A DNA stretch of 64,000 nucleotides. Source: JAICYJ01 sp038212095 (lineage in GTDB: Bacteria > Actinomycetota > Thermoleophilia > Gaiellales > JAICJC01). Under the pieces are notes generated by a model. The model worked only from the letters and a program-made list of their open reading frames with translations, did no database searches and was not told where the DNA came from. The stretch is taken from contig JBBQUW010000013.1 in NCBI GenBank assembly GCA_038212095.1, positions 1-64,000 on the forward strand, written 5' to 3'. Positions 39,792-48,346 of the stretch are shown one piece after another. The position numbers were made by a program, and so were the translations under genes. Within the stretch, counting starts at the first letter, position 1. Each line of letters begins with the position of its first letter.

Positions 39792-41735
39792 CTATACGGC
39801 CTGGGCCGAGCTGCGGATCTCGACCAGCGCCGGCCCACCCGTCACCGCCATCGCCTCGCGCAGCGCCTGCTCGAGCTGGCCTCGGGTGTCGACGCGGAAA
39901 CCGCGTCCGCCGCAGCTCTCGGCATATGCCGCGAAGTCGGGGTTGACCAGGTCGGTCTGCCACACCGGCCGGATCGCCGAGACGTGTTCGCGGCTGATCT
40001 TGCCCAGCTCGGAGTTGTTCAGCAGCACGTGCGTGATCGACATGCCGTACTTGACCGCGGTCGTGAATTCGGCCAGGTACTGGCCGAAGCCACCGTCTCC
40101 AGTGACGGCGATCACCTTGCGCGTCCCGCCGGTCGCCGCCCACGCTCCCATCGCGGCCGGGAAGCCAAACCCGATCGAGCCCAGGTAGCCCGACATCAGC
40201 ACGTCCTGCCCAGGCTTGCACTCGAAGTAGTGACCGAATGCGTACGCGTTGTTGCCGACGTCCACCGCGATCACCGCGTCCGCTGGGGCGGCCTCACTCA
40301 GCGCTTCGAACACGGCTGCTGGGTGCATCCGGCCGGCGCCGTCGAGCAGCGCGGCGCGGCGGATCTTATCCTGCTGCCAGCGCTCAGTGCGACGGGCGAT
40401 CACCGCCCGCTGTTTGGGCCGCTCGACCTGGGGCAGCCGCTGGCAGAGCACGGCCAGCGTCCGTCCGATGTCTCCCCACAGCGGCACGTCCACGGGGTGG
40501 AACTTGCCCAGCGCCATCCGGTCGAGATCGACCTGGATGGTGGGCACGTACGTCGCGATACCGGTGTGGTTCGAGAATGAGGCGCCCAGCACCAACAGGC
40601 AGTCGCTTCGGGCCATCACGGCCGAGCCGACGGGCGTTCCCGATCTGCCGAGTACACCACAGGCGAGCGGGTGGCCATCGGGAATCAGACCCTTGGCCTT
40701 GAAGGTGGTTATCACCGGCGCGTCGATTCGCTCGGCCAGCTCCACCACCGCCTCGCGGAACGGCCGGGCGCCGTTACCGACGATGATGGCCGGCCTCTCG
40801 GCCGCTTCGAGCATGCTGAGAGCGCGTTCCAGTTCGGCCTGCGGCGGGGCGATCTGGGGCTCGGCGACTCGTCCCAGGCGGGGCCGCTCGGGCGGGTCGT
40901 CGAGGCCGTCCAGCTCCTGCACCTCGTCGGGAAAGATCAGATGGGCGACGTCTCGGTTGACGACGGCGTGCTTGACCGCCAGCGCGGCGAGCTCGGTGGC
41001 ATTCTTGGGTGACAACACTGTCTGGCTCCACTCGCTGACGGCGTCGAAGGCGGCTGCGAGCGGCAGCTCCTGGAACGCTCCCGGGCCGACCACCTGCGTC
41101 TGCACCTGGCCGGTCAGCGCGAGGATCGGGGCGCGGTCGACCTTCGCGTCCCAGAGCCCGGTGAGCAGGTTGGTGGCACCCGGACCGGCGATCGAGAAGC
41201 AGGCCGCCGGCCGGCCGGTCAGCTTGGCGTAGCCGGATGCGGCGAACGCGGCGGCGCCCTCGTGGCGGATGCCGATGAACCGCAGCCTGCCCGCCTCCTC
41301 GGCCTTTCTCAACGCATCGGCCAGTCCCAGATTGGAGTGACCGACCATGCCGAACACCGTGTCGATGCCCCACTCGGTCAGCACGTCCACCATCTGATCC
41401 ATCAGCGTGACCCGCTCCCGCGGCACCGGCAGCTGCACGTAGAGGCCGTCGCCGCGCAGCTCGATCGGGTAGCCGGTGGCCGCGTCCGAGAAACCCTCGG
41501 GCGGCTTGCCCGTGCAGGGGTTGTACTCGTAGCCGTGCCAGGGGCAGATCACGTAGCCGTTCTCGATCTGACCGTCGCCCAGTGGTCCGCCCTGGTGCGG
41601 GCAGCGGTTGTCGAGCGCCCCATAGCCGTCGCTGGTGCGCGTGATGCAGATCGCGCGGCCGGCCGCCACAACCGTCGTCAAGCGGTCGACCTCGAGCTCG
41701 CCTGGCTCGACCTTGAACCACGCCGTCTCAAACAT
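39792..41735 (-). CDS. Rieske [2Fe-2S] domain fused to a thiamine-diphosphate-dependent enzyme
   Basis: 647 aa. Residues 1-105 are a Rieske domain: CPHQGGPLGDG (Cys45, His47) and CPWHGYEY (Cys64, His67). Residues 110-647 are a full acetolactate-synthase/pyruvate-oxidase-like TPP enzyme: IRHEGAAAFAASGYAKLTGR (catalytic Glu159), a middle domain (RPAIIVGNGARPF), and the TPP-binding segment VTGDGGFGQYLAEFTTAVKY ending in NN. A Rieske fusion would let the enzyme pass electrons from a decarboxylated 2-oxo acid to an acceptor. It overlaps the upstream gene by 8 nt in a three-gene operon. Confidence 0.9.
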   Translation of the reverse strand: MFETAWFKVEPGELEVDRLTTVVAAGRAICITRTSDGYGALDNRCPHQGGPLGDGQIENGYVICPWHGYEYNPCTGKPPEGFSDAATGYPIELRGDGLYVQLPVPRERVTLMDQMVDVLTEWGIDTVFGMVGHSNLGLADALRKAEEAGRLRFIGIRHEGAAAFAASGYAKLTGRPAACFSIAGPGATNLLTGLWDAKVDRAPILALTGQVQTQVVGPGAFQELPLAAAFDAVSEWSQTVLSPKNATELAALAVKHAVVNRDVAHLIFPDEVQELDGLDDPPERPRLGRVAEPQIAPPQAELERALSMLEAAERPAIIVGNGARPFREAVVELAERIDAPVITTFKAKGLIPDGHPLACGVLGRSGTPVGSAVMARSDCLLVLGASFSNHTGIATYVPTIQVDLDRMALGKFHPVDVPLWGDIGRTLAVLCQRLPQVERPKQRAVIARRTERWQQDKIRRAALLDGAGRMHPAAVFEALSEAAPADAVIAVDVGNNAYAFGHYFECKPGQDVLMSGYLGSIGFGFPAAMGAWAATGGTRKVIAVTGDGGFGQYLAEFTTAVKYGMSITHVLLNNSELGKISREHVSAIRPVWQTDLVNPDFAAYAESCGGRGFRVDTRGQLEQALREAMAVTGGPALVEIRSSAQAV

Positions 41736-42438
41736 GGCGCTGGATCCGGCCCCGCGCCTCACGCAAAAAGCTGAGCGCCGCTGCCATCGGATCGGCGCCG
41801 GCGATCAGCTGGGAGTGCAGCAGGGACGCGCCCTTGAACGTGGCATCGCCGAAGAACTCGTCGATCCTCCCGGCCCACGGCGACACGTACAGGTACGGCT
41901 CGGGATGGTGGCCGTCCCCGGGCGAGGCGCCGTATGTCCCGCGGTGGTTGGAGTCGTTGTCGCCCATGTCGATGGCGGCGTCGAAATGTTCGGGCCAGAT
42001 CCGCACGATCGACGCCTCGTCGCGCGGGCCGGCCTCGGCTCGTAGCGTGTCGAGCGCCGCGGTGGCGAATGCGTACCATTGGCCCAGCGCGCTGGCCGCG
42101 TCGGCGTCGACCGCCAGCGGCGCATCCAGGTCGCCGTGCGGCGGCACGTCGAACTGCTCCTGCTGGGCGACGTCCGGCGTGATTCCAGCAGCGGCGGCGG
42201 CCGCGTTCAGCGTTGTGATGGGGCTCCTCGCCCCATCGACCACGAGGTGATCGCCTTCGACGCCTACCACGTGGCCGTCGAAGGCGAACGTCGAGAAGCC
42301 GCGCGGGGTGGCGCGCAGGATGACCTCGCCGTTCGCCAGCCGCTGGGCCGGTGCGATCACGTACACCGCAAGCCGGTGGAGCGCTTCGGTCGTCTCCAGG
42401 TACGCGGCTGGCAGCGGCGCCAGTGAGGTCGTGTTCAT
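41728..42438 (-). CDS. Hypothetical protein between two Rieske fusion genes
   Basis: 236 aa, soluble. Features: ALHRLAVYVIAPAQRLANGE, GFSTFAFDGHVVGVEGDHLV, VRIWPEHFDAAIDMG, RGTYGASPGDGHHPEPYLYV and SPWAGRIDEFFGDATFKGAS. The WPEHFD and PEPYLYVSPW segments suggest a conserved fold with a metal- or ligand-binding face, but I cannot name the family. It starts in an ATGA overlap with the glutamate-synthase-like gene and overlaps the TPP-enzyme gene by 8 nt, so all three are made together. Confidence 0.7.
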   Translation of the reverse strand: MNTTSLAPLPAAYLETTEALHRLAVYVIAPAQRLANGEVILRATPRGFSTFAFDGHVVGVEGDHLVVDGARSPITTLNAAAAAAGITPDVAQQEQFDVPPHGDLDAPLAVDADAASALGQWYAFATAALDTLRAEAGPRDEASIVRIWPEHFDAAIDMGDNDSNHRGTYGASPGDGHHPEPYLYVSPWAGRIDEFFGDATFKGASLLHSQLIAGADPMAAALSFLREARGRIQRHV

Positions 42439-44079
42439 ACCACCCACTCCAGGTCGGTTCTTCGGGCCAGCTCGGGATCGAGCGTGGCCAGGTCGGTGCG
42501 GCACATGTCCGCCATCCGCTCGCGGCCGCAGACACGGGCGAAGTCCACCATCATCGCGGTCGCCCGCGTGAAGAACTCGGTCAGCCTGCGGGCGGACTCG
42601 TCAACATCCAGCCGTCCGCGGAGCATCGGGTTCTGCGTGGCGATGCCCACCGGGCATCCACCCGAGTGGCAGGCGCGGTACTGCTGGCACCCGATCGCCA
42701 TCAGGCTGGCAGTGGCCAGCGCCACGGCGTCAGCCCCAGCGCGAGCGCCTTGGCCATCTCGTCAGGCCCGCGGAAGCCGCCGGTCGCGACCAGCTGCACA
42801 TCGGTCACGCCCTCATCCTCCAGAACCGGCGGGCGCGGTAGAGGCCAAACGCGGACGGGATGCCGACGTTGTCCTTGACGTGGACGGGGGCGGCGCCGGT
42901 ACCACCGCCCAGGCCGTCGATGGTGATGTAGTCCGCGCCGCATTCGAGGGCGGCGGCCACGTCGCGCTCGACATCGCCGGCGGCGAACTTGATCCCGACC
43001 GGCACCCCGCCCGTCATCTCCTTGATCTCCGAGATGCGCCGAGCCAGGTCAGCCTTCGAGTGGATGTCGGGGAAGTGCGCGGGTGAGTGAACGTCGGTTC
43101 CGGCGGGCACTCCCCGCACGGCCGCGATCTCGGCGGTCACCTTCGAGCCCAGCAGCGTCCCGCCCAGCCCGGGCTTCGCACCCTGACCGATCTTGACCTC
43201 GATCGCGTTCGCCTTGGCGATGTTCTCCGCCGTCCAGCCGAAGTAGCCTGAGGCCATCTCGAAGATGTAGCGCTCGGCGTTGTCGCGTTCGCGCGGGTGG
43301 GCCCCGCCCTCACCGCTGGCGATCGCCGTGCCCGCCGCGGTGGCGCCGCGAGCGAGCGCCTCCTTCGCCTCCGGGCTGAGTGCTCCGTACGACATGTGGC
43401 TGACGAACAGCGGGATCGCAAGCGCGAGCGGTTTGGTGGCACGCGTGCCCAGAACCACCGACGTATCGACCGCGACATCGCCGAGCAGGGGCAGTCGATC
43501 GAGCTGCGCGGGTCGGAACACGAGTTCGTCGTAGGAGGGGTAGGGGCGCGCGTGCATCCCGGGCTCGTTTCGCTCCGAGCCCATCGCCTCGACGAACGGT
43601 CCGCCGCCTTCGGCAAGGTGATGCACCAGGTACATGCCGCGGTCGTTGGCACCCCGGCGCGTCCACTCTCCCAGGTACACCCGCGGGCGGGCCGGCGCCG
43701 CCGCCACCCGCTCGGCATCGATCTCAACGGCGCCCTCGCGTACCCGCACGGGGTAGGTGGGCAGCGAGTCGCTCGGATTAAAGGGCGAGATCCCGGTTTG
43801 GAGGTCAAAGTCCCACGCGTGCAGGGGGCAGATCGCCTTGCCATCCTCGACGTGGCCGTCACCGATCTGACCGCCGCGGTGAGGGCACAGGTTGCCGAGT
43901 GCGAACACCTCGTCGCCGTCCCGCATGATCGCGATCTCGGTGCCGTTGATCACCCGCACCACCCCCCGACCCGGCTCGATCTCATCCAGCCGGCAGGCGT
44001 GAGTCCAGCCGCTGCACGCGTTTCGCTCACCCATCGGAACCCGCTGCCGCCCGCCCCGTTGCCGCTCAACGTACGCCAT
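42435..44079 (-). pseudogene. Rieske-glutamate-synthase (FMN domain) fusion with two frameshifts
   Basis: Residues 20-125: Rieske domain, CPHRGGQIGDG (Cys65, His67) and CPLHAWDF (Cys84, His87). Then the FMN-binding GltB domain: GEGGAHPRERDNAERYIFEM, KIGQGAKPGLGGTLLGSKV, IDGLGGGTGAAPVHVKDNVG, and the Fe-S cysteines CQQYRACHSGGCPVG. One missing C near 42824 (RRF|LEDEG) and one missing G in the run at 42734-42737 (LALG|ADAVAL) break the frame; restoring both gives 548 aa. No glutaminase domain is present, so it is GlxD/archaeal-GltB-like rather than a complete GOGAT. Start ATG 44079 or 44034. Confidence 0.88.
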
Positions 44080-44184
44080 ATCTCGCACTCCCGAGTCGAA
44101 GATCGCCGAGATACTGTCACCCTCGCGCGCGCCGCGTTACAGACCGAGCGTAACGAATCCCGGGTCGCGGCGACTGCCGTCACC

Positions 44185-45414
44185 ATGGAAGCTGTCAGCT
44201 TCGACAACCTCGCGATCATCGCAGCCGTCGCGTTCGCGGCGCCGCTCGTGCTCGGGCTCGCGCCGTGGCTACGGGCGCCGTCGGTGCTGATCGAGATCCT
44301 CGCAGGAGTGCTGCTCGGGCCCTCTCTGCTGGGCTGGGTGCAGGCTGACACGGCGGTGCAGGTGCTCTCGTTGATCGGTGTCGGCTACCTCCTGCTGCTG
44401 GCCGGCATCGAGATCGATTTCGACCAGCTGCGCGGCCAGGTGCTGCGGGTCGCGTTGCTGGGCTTCGTCGTCTCGTTTGCACTGGCACTGGCGGTGGCGT
44501 ACGGGCTCTGGGCTGCGGGTGCGGTGCGCTCTCCCTTCCTGATCGCCGTCATGCTCTCGGCGACCTCGCTGGCGGTGCTGCTGCCACTGCTCAAGGACAC
44601 CGGTCTGATCAGCTCGCGCTTCGGCCAGATCGTGATCGCCGGTGCCTCGGTGGCGGACGCCGTCGCCACGGTCATCCTGCTGTCGCTGTTCTTCTCGGGT
44701 CAGCCGACGTCGCTCGAGTCCCGGTTCGTGCTCTTTGGCGTGTTCGGCGCGCTGTGCGTCATCGCCGCCGCGATGATCGTCGCCGGCGGCCGCGTGACGC
44801 GGCTGTCGGGCGTGCTGCTCGCCCTTCAGGACACGACCGCCCAGATCCGGGTGCGGGGGACGTTCGTGCTGCTGCTTGCGTTCAGCATCGTTGCTCAGCG
44901 ATTCGGCCTCGAGGCGATCCTCGGGACGTTCATCGCGGGCGCGATCCTGAAGCTGGCCGATCGCGATCAGATGATGACGCACTCGCACTTCCACGAGAAG
45001 CTCGAGGAGGCGGGATTTGGGTTCTTCATCCCCGTCTTCTTCGTGTCCAGCGGCGTACGGCTGGATGCACATGCGCTGGTGTCGAGCGGATCCGCACTCG
45101 CCAAGGTTCCCGTGTTCCTGCTCGCGCTGTACGTCGTGCGCGGGCTGCCGGCTCTGCTCTATCGGCCGCTGATCGGCGGCAGGCTGACGGTTGCGGCCGC
45201 GGCGCTCCAGGCGACGACCTTGAGCTTTGTCCTGATCGCCTCGCAGATCGGCGAGCAGCTCGGCCTGATCACGGCGGCGACCACGGCGGCCCTCACCGCT
45301 GCGGCCCTGCTCTCGGTGCTGATCAACCCCGTGATCGCGATCACCCTGCTGCGCTCGACGCCGGCCACCCCCGCTCCGGCAGGCGGTTCACCGCCGGCCA
45401 CGGGCCAGCAGTGA
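44185..45414 (+). CDS. CPA2-family monovalent cation:proton antiporter
   Basis: 409 aa, about 12 membrane helices. LIEILAGVLLGPSLLGWV, LSLIGVGYLLLLAGIEIDFD and AGASVADAVATVILLSLFF are typical of KefB/NapA-like Na+/H+ or K+/H+ antiporters, and AEILGTFIAGA is represented by EAILGTFIAGAIL. No C-terminal TrkA domain, so it is a short antiporter without nucleotide gating. ATG 44185 is at the start of the first helix; a 100-nt leader separates it from the divergent Rieske-GltS gene. Confidence 0.9.
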   Translation: MEAVSFDNLAIIAAVAFAAPLVLGLAPWLRAPSVLIEILAGVLLGPSLLGWVQADTAVQVLSLIGVGYLLLLAGIEIDFDQLRGQVLRVALLGFVVSFALALAVAYGLWAAGAVRSPFLIAVMLSATSLAVLLPLLKDTGLISSRFGQIVIAGASVADAVATVILLSLFFSGQPTSLESRFVLFGVFGALCVIAAAMIVAGGRVTRLSGVLLALQDTTAQIRVRGTFVLLLAFSIVAQRFGLEAILGTFIAGAILKLADRDQMMTHSHFHEKLEEAGFGFFIPVFFVSSGVRLDAHALVSSGSALAKVPVFLLALYVVRGLPALLYRPLIGGRLTVAAAALQATTLSFVLIASQIGEQLGLITAATTAALTAAALLSVLINPVIAITLLRSTPATPAPAGGSPPATGQQ

Positions 45415-45459
45415 TCGCCTCGGCCGGCAGCCGCGCAGGGGATGGGATATGTATGACGC

Positions 45460-46098
45460 GTGGTGCCCACAACGTACGCGGGGGATATGGAGTTGGTGCG
45501 GGCCCTGCGGGCGGGCGAGGAGGCGGCCTTCTCGCAGCTCGTCGACACGTTCGGGCGCTCGATGCTGCGCGTCGCATCGCTCTACGTTCGCGATCGCGCG
45601 GTGGCGGAGGAGGTCGTCCAGGAGGTCTGGATCGGGGTGATGAGAGGGATCGACCGGTTCGAGGGTCGTGCGTCGCTTCGCACCTGGCTCTTCAGCATCC
45701 TGGTCAACACCGCAAAGACGCGTGGCGCACGCGAGGCGCGATCGGTACCTTTCGCGGCGCTCGGCGATGACGCCGTGCAGCCGGCGGTTCCTGAGGATCG
45801 CTTCCTGGCGGATGGAACGGCGTGGCCGGGACATTGGACGAACGGCCCTGCGCAGTGGGGTGCGCCGCTCGATCGACTGTTGTCGAGGGAGACGCGCGAC
45901 GTGATCGCAGGTGCCATCGACCGGCTGCCCGAGATGCAGCGGCGGGTCGTCTCTCTGCGCGATGTGGAGGGCTGGTCGTCGGGGGAGGTCTGCAACGTCT
46001 TGGAGATCTCGGAGACCAATCAGCGGGTGCTGCTGCACCGGGCGCGGTCACGGCTGCGCGAGGCGATCGAGCGAAGCGCGATCGAGGGGAACGACTGA
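45460..46098 (+). CDS. ECF-type RNA polymerase sigma factor
   Basis: About 212 aa. Region 2: LVDTFGRSMLRVASLYVRDR, AVAEEVVQEVWIGVMRGIDR; WLFSILVNTAKTRGAR ends region 2. Region 4: AIDRLPEMQRRVVSLRDVEG, WSSGEVCNVLEISETNQRVL, LLHRARSRLREAIE. The linker between the two is unusually long (about 60 residues). It recruits RNA polymerase to stress promoters. The anti-sigma gene follows after 5 nt. GTG 45460 or ATG 45487 may be the start. Confidence 0.93.
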   Translation: MVPTTYAGDMELVRALRAGEEAAFSQLVDTFGRSMLRVASLYVRDRAVAEEVVQEVWIGVMRGIDRFEGRASLRTWLFSILVNTAKTRGAREARSVPFAALGDDAVQPAVPEDRFLADGTAWPGHWTNGPAQWGAPLDRLLSRETRDVIAGAIDRLPEMQRRVVSLRDVEGWSSGEVCNVLEISETNQRVLLHRARSRLREAIERSAIEGND

Positions 46099-46103
46099 GC
46101 ACG

Positions 46104-46346
46104 ATGTCCGAGCGAGAGATCACCTGTCAGGAGCTGGTCGAACTCGTCACCGAGTATCTCGACGACAGCCTGCCTCCCGACCGGCGCCTGCTGTTTGAGG
46201 AACACCTGGCGTTCTGCTCGGCGTGCGGCACCTACCTGGAGCAGATGCGGCTGACGATCCGGCTGACCGGCACGCTCCGTGAGGACGATCTCGACCCGAT
46301 CGCGCGCGACTCGATGCTCGCCGTGTTGAGGGGGTTCGCGCGATGA
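46104..46346 (+). CDS. Zinc-finger anti-sigma factor (soluble)
   Basis: 80 aa with the ZAS motif HxxxCxxC as HLAFCSACGTYL, preceded by ELVELVTEYLDDSLPPDRRL, typical of zf-HC2 anti-sigma proteins. No membrane helix, so it is a cytoplasmic sensor; the Cys pair makes redox or zinc sensing likely. It would hold the adjacent ECF sigma factor inactive until the signal arrives. Confidence 0.9.
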   Translation: MSEREITCQELVELVTEYLDDSLPPDRRLLFEEHLAFCSACGTYLEQMRLTIRLTGTLREDDLDPIARDSMLAVLRGFAR

Positions 46347-46864
46347 CGATCGCGTACAAGTTTCTGCGCCCCGGCCGGATGGCGCCATTCACCGGGGCAC
46401 GCTGGCCGCCGGCCGGCGAGTGGCTCGATGGCGGGGGATCGCCCGCCCTGTGCCGGTGTGGCATCCACGCGTTGGAAGCGGTCGCGCTGCCCAAGTGGAT
46501 GACCGAGGAGTTGTGGCGAGTCGAACTGGACGACAGCACCCACCCTGGCGGCGGCATCGTGCTCGCCCGCCGTGGGCGCCTGGTCGAGCGCGTCGCTGGA
46601 TGGAGCGACGAGACCGCCCACGCGTACGCCGAGGACTGCCTGCACCATCTCCCCAGGGGCGGCTGCGAGGTCGTGCGGACGCGGGCAGCGGATACGGTCG
46701 CCGTCGCCGCCACCGTGATCGCCGGTACCGCGGCCGCCGAGGTTGGATATTGCGCTGCGAAGGCCGCTGAGGCGGACGCCCCCGGCGGCTATGAGCGCGA
46801 GCGCATCCGCCAGGCCATCTGGCTGGCGAGCCGGCTGGAACTGGAGCGATCCACTCCCGGTTGA
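46343..46864 (+). CDS. Hypothetical protein (DUF7666-like), third gene of the ECF operon
   Basis: 173 aa. N-terminus YKFLRPGRMAPFTGARWPPA GEW and CRCGIHALEA match a small domain in proteins that begin YKxLxxGxxxPF and end with CxxGxH (DUF7666-like). The C-terminal half is helical (AADTVAVAATVIAGTAAAEV, RERIRQAIWLASRLELE). ATGA overlap with the anti-sigma gene links it to the same regulatory unit. Function unknown. Confidence 0.65.
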   Translation: MTIAYKFLRPGRMAPFTGARWPPAGEWLDGGGSPALCRCGIHALEAVALPKWMTEELWRVELDDSTHPGGGIVLARRGRLVERVAGWSDETAHAYAEDCLHHLPRGGCEVVRTRAADTVAVAATVIAGTAAAEVGYCAAKAAEADAPGGYERERIRQAIWLASRLELERSTPG

Positions 46865-46947
46865 CCACGCGGAACGCGATGGCCGGCGGTCAGCAGGTGT
46901 AGGCTGGCAGGTGGAGCGCCGGGAAGCCTGGTCGGCATTCTTCGACT

Positions 46948-48321
46948 ATGCCCATCGCCGCCCGCCAGATCCTGCACTCCCGCCCCGTCTTGCTGATCGC
47001 GTTCGCGTTCGCGGTGATGGGGGATCCGGTGTCGTCGGTCGCGTACGCGATCGAGGCGGCGCTGCGCGCTCTGGGAGGGCGGCTCGATCTGCTCGTGGCG
47101 ACGATGACGGTGGTGATCGCTGTGATCGGGTTGGTGATCGTCAACTATCACCGCCTGGTGGCGCGCTTTCCCGGAGGTGGAGATGCGGCCGCAGCGGGCA
47201 CCGCCTTCGGTGAGGGGTGGGCGTTCTTGCCGCTGGGGTCGTTGATCGTCGACTACACGCTGACGATCGCCATCAGCTGTTCGGCTGCGGCCTCGGCCCT
47301 CATCGCCTATCTCCCCGGTGCCGGGTCGGCGCGCGTGCCGCTGGCGATCTCGCTATGTGTGCTGGTGGCCGGGCTGACCTGGTTTGGTCATGGCGGGCGC
47401 ACGCTGTTTGCGGTGATGACGATCTCGTTCTTGGCCGTGGGCTCGCTGGTGATCGTGCTGGGGCTGGTGCATCCGGCCGGCGGCGGGCACGCCGCACTGC
47501 ATCCGCGATCGGCGTCTGGGAGCGGGCTGGTCGCTGTGCTGCTCGCGTTCCCCGTGGCGATGGCGCTCGCCACCGGCGTCGAGGCGCCATCGTCGGCGGT
47601 CGCACAGTTGGGGCAGCTGGACCGCGCAGGCAAGGTCCAGTTTGGACAGGTCACGCTGTGGCTGACGCTTGGCATCGTCGGTTGGCTGACCATGGGGCTG
47701 ACTGTGTTGGCGGTGAGGCTGCACGTCGGCATTCCGTCCGCCGACTCGACGCAGATCGCCGATATCGCGCGCGCCGCGGTCGGCCATGGCGTGCTGTTCG
47801 CCGCCTTCCAGCTGACGAGCGCCGTGTTACTGCTGGCCGCCGCGAGCAGCTCGTTTCAAGCCGGCCCCGGGCTGCTGAAGGCGCTCGCCGGTGGCATCGG
47901 CGAGCGCGGCATCCTGCCGGCTTCGCTGGCGCGGGCGAACAAGCACCACACGCCGTACTGGTCGGTGGTGGTGTTTCTGGTCGCATCCGCCGTGATCATC
48001 GTGGGCGGCGGCGGCCGCGAGCAGGAGCTTGTGCTGTTCTACGCGGTGGCGGTGTTCGTCTCGTTTCTGTTCGGCCTGCTCTCGATGAGCGCCTTCTCTC
48101 GGCGAGAGGGCCGCCGGCTGCTGCTGGCGGTCAATCTGGTCAGCGTGGCCGCGGTCGTGCTGACCCTGGCCGTGAACCTCCAGCGCGGCTATCCGCTCGC
48201 GTCGCTGGCGGCGGCGGGAGTCGTGGCGGCCATCCTCTATATCCTGTGGACGCGGGCTGGGCGGCCCGGCGGAGTGTCGGAGGCCGAACGTCTGGCGGTG
48301 GAGGAAGCCGGTGTCGCGTAG
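46948..48321 (+). CDS. APC-family amino-acid permease-like transporter
   Basis: 457 aa, 12 membrane helices. FAFAVMGDPVSSVAYAIEAA resembles the first-helix motif of the APC superfamily (potassium/amino-acid branch), YHRLVARFPGGGDAAAAGTA the second, and FPVAMALATGVEAPSSAVAQ the unwound helix 6 region that carries substrate. Likely an amino-acid or K+ symporter; specificity cannot be set. TAGGCT at 46900-46905 could be its -10 with a 42-nt leader. Confidence 0.85.
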   Translation: MPIAARQILHSRPVLLIAFAFAVMGDPVSSVAYAIEAALRALGGRLDLLVATMTVVIAVIGLVIVNYHRLVARFPGGGDAAAAGTAFGEGWAFLPLGSLIVDYTLTIAISCSAAASALIAYLPGAGSARVPLAISLCVLVAGLTWFGHGGRTLFAVMTISFLAVGSLVIVLGLVHPAGGGHAALHPRSASGSGLVAVLLAFPVAMALATGVEAPSSAVAQLGQLDRAGKVQFGQVTLWLTLGIVGWLTMGLTVLAVRLHVGIPSADSTQIADIARAAVGHGVLFAAFQLTSAVLLLAAASSSFQAGPGLLKALAGGIGERGILPASLARANKHHTPYWSVVVFLVASAVIIVGGGGREQELVLFYAVAVFVSFLFGLLSMSAFSRREGRRLLLAVNLVSVAAVVLTLAVNLQRGYPLASLAAAGVVAAILYILWTRAGRPGGVSEAERLAVEEAGVA

Positions 48322-48328
48322 GTCGCCG

Positions 48329-48346
48329 GCCGCGCGCTAGCGCGGC
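48329..48346. terminator. Bidirectional hairpin between convergent genes
   Basis: GCCGCGC-GCTA-GCGCGGC is a perfect 7-bp stem and 4-nt loop, between the permease and PhnD-like stop codons; it includes the latter's TAG. Confidence 0.55.

Noticed and set aside
46911..46947. GTG 46911 behind TAGGCT as start of the permease
   Set aside because: It is out of frame with the permease (37 nt before its ATG) and the frame it opens is antisense-like in composition.
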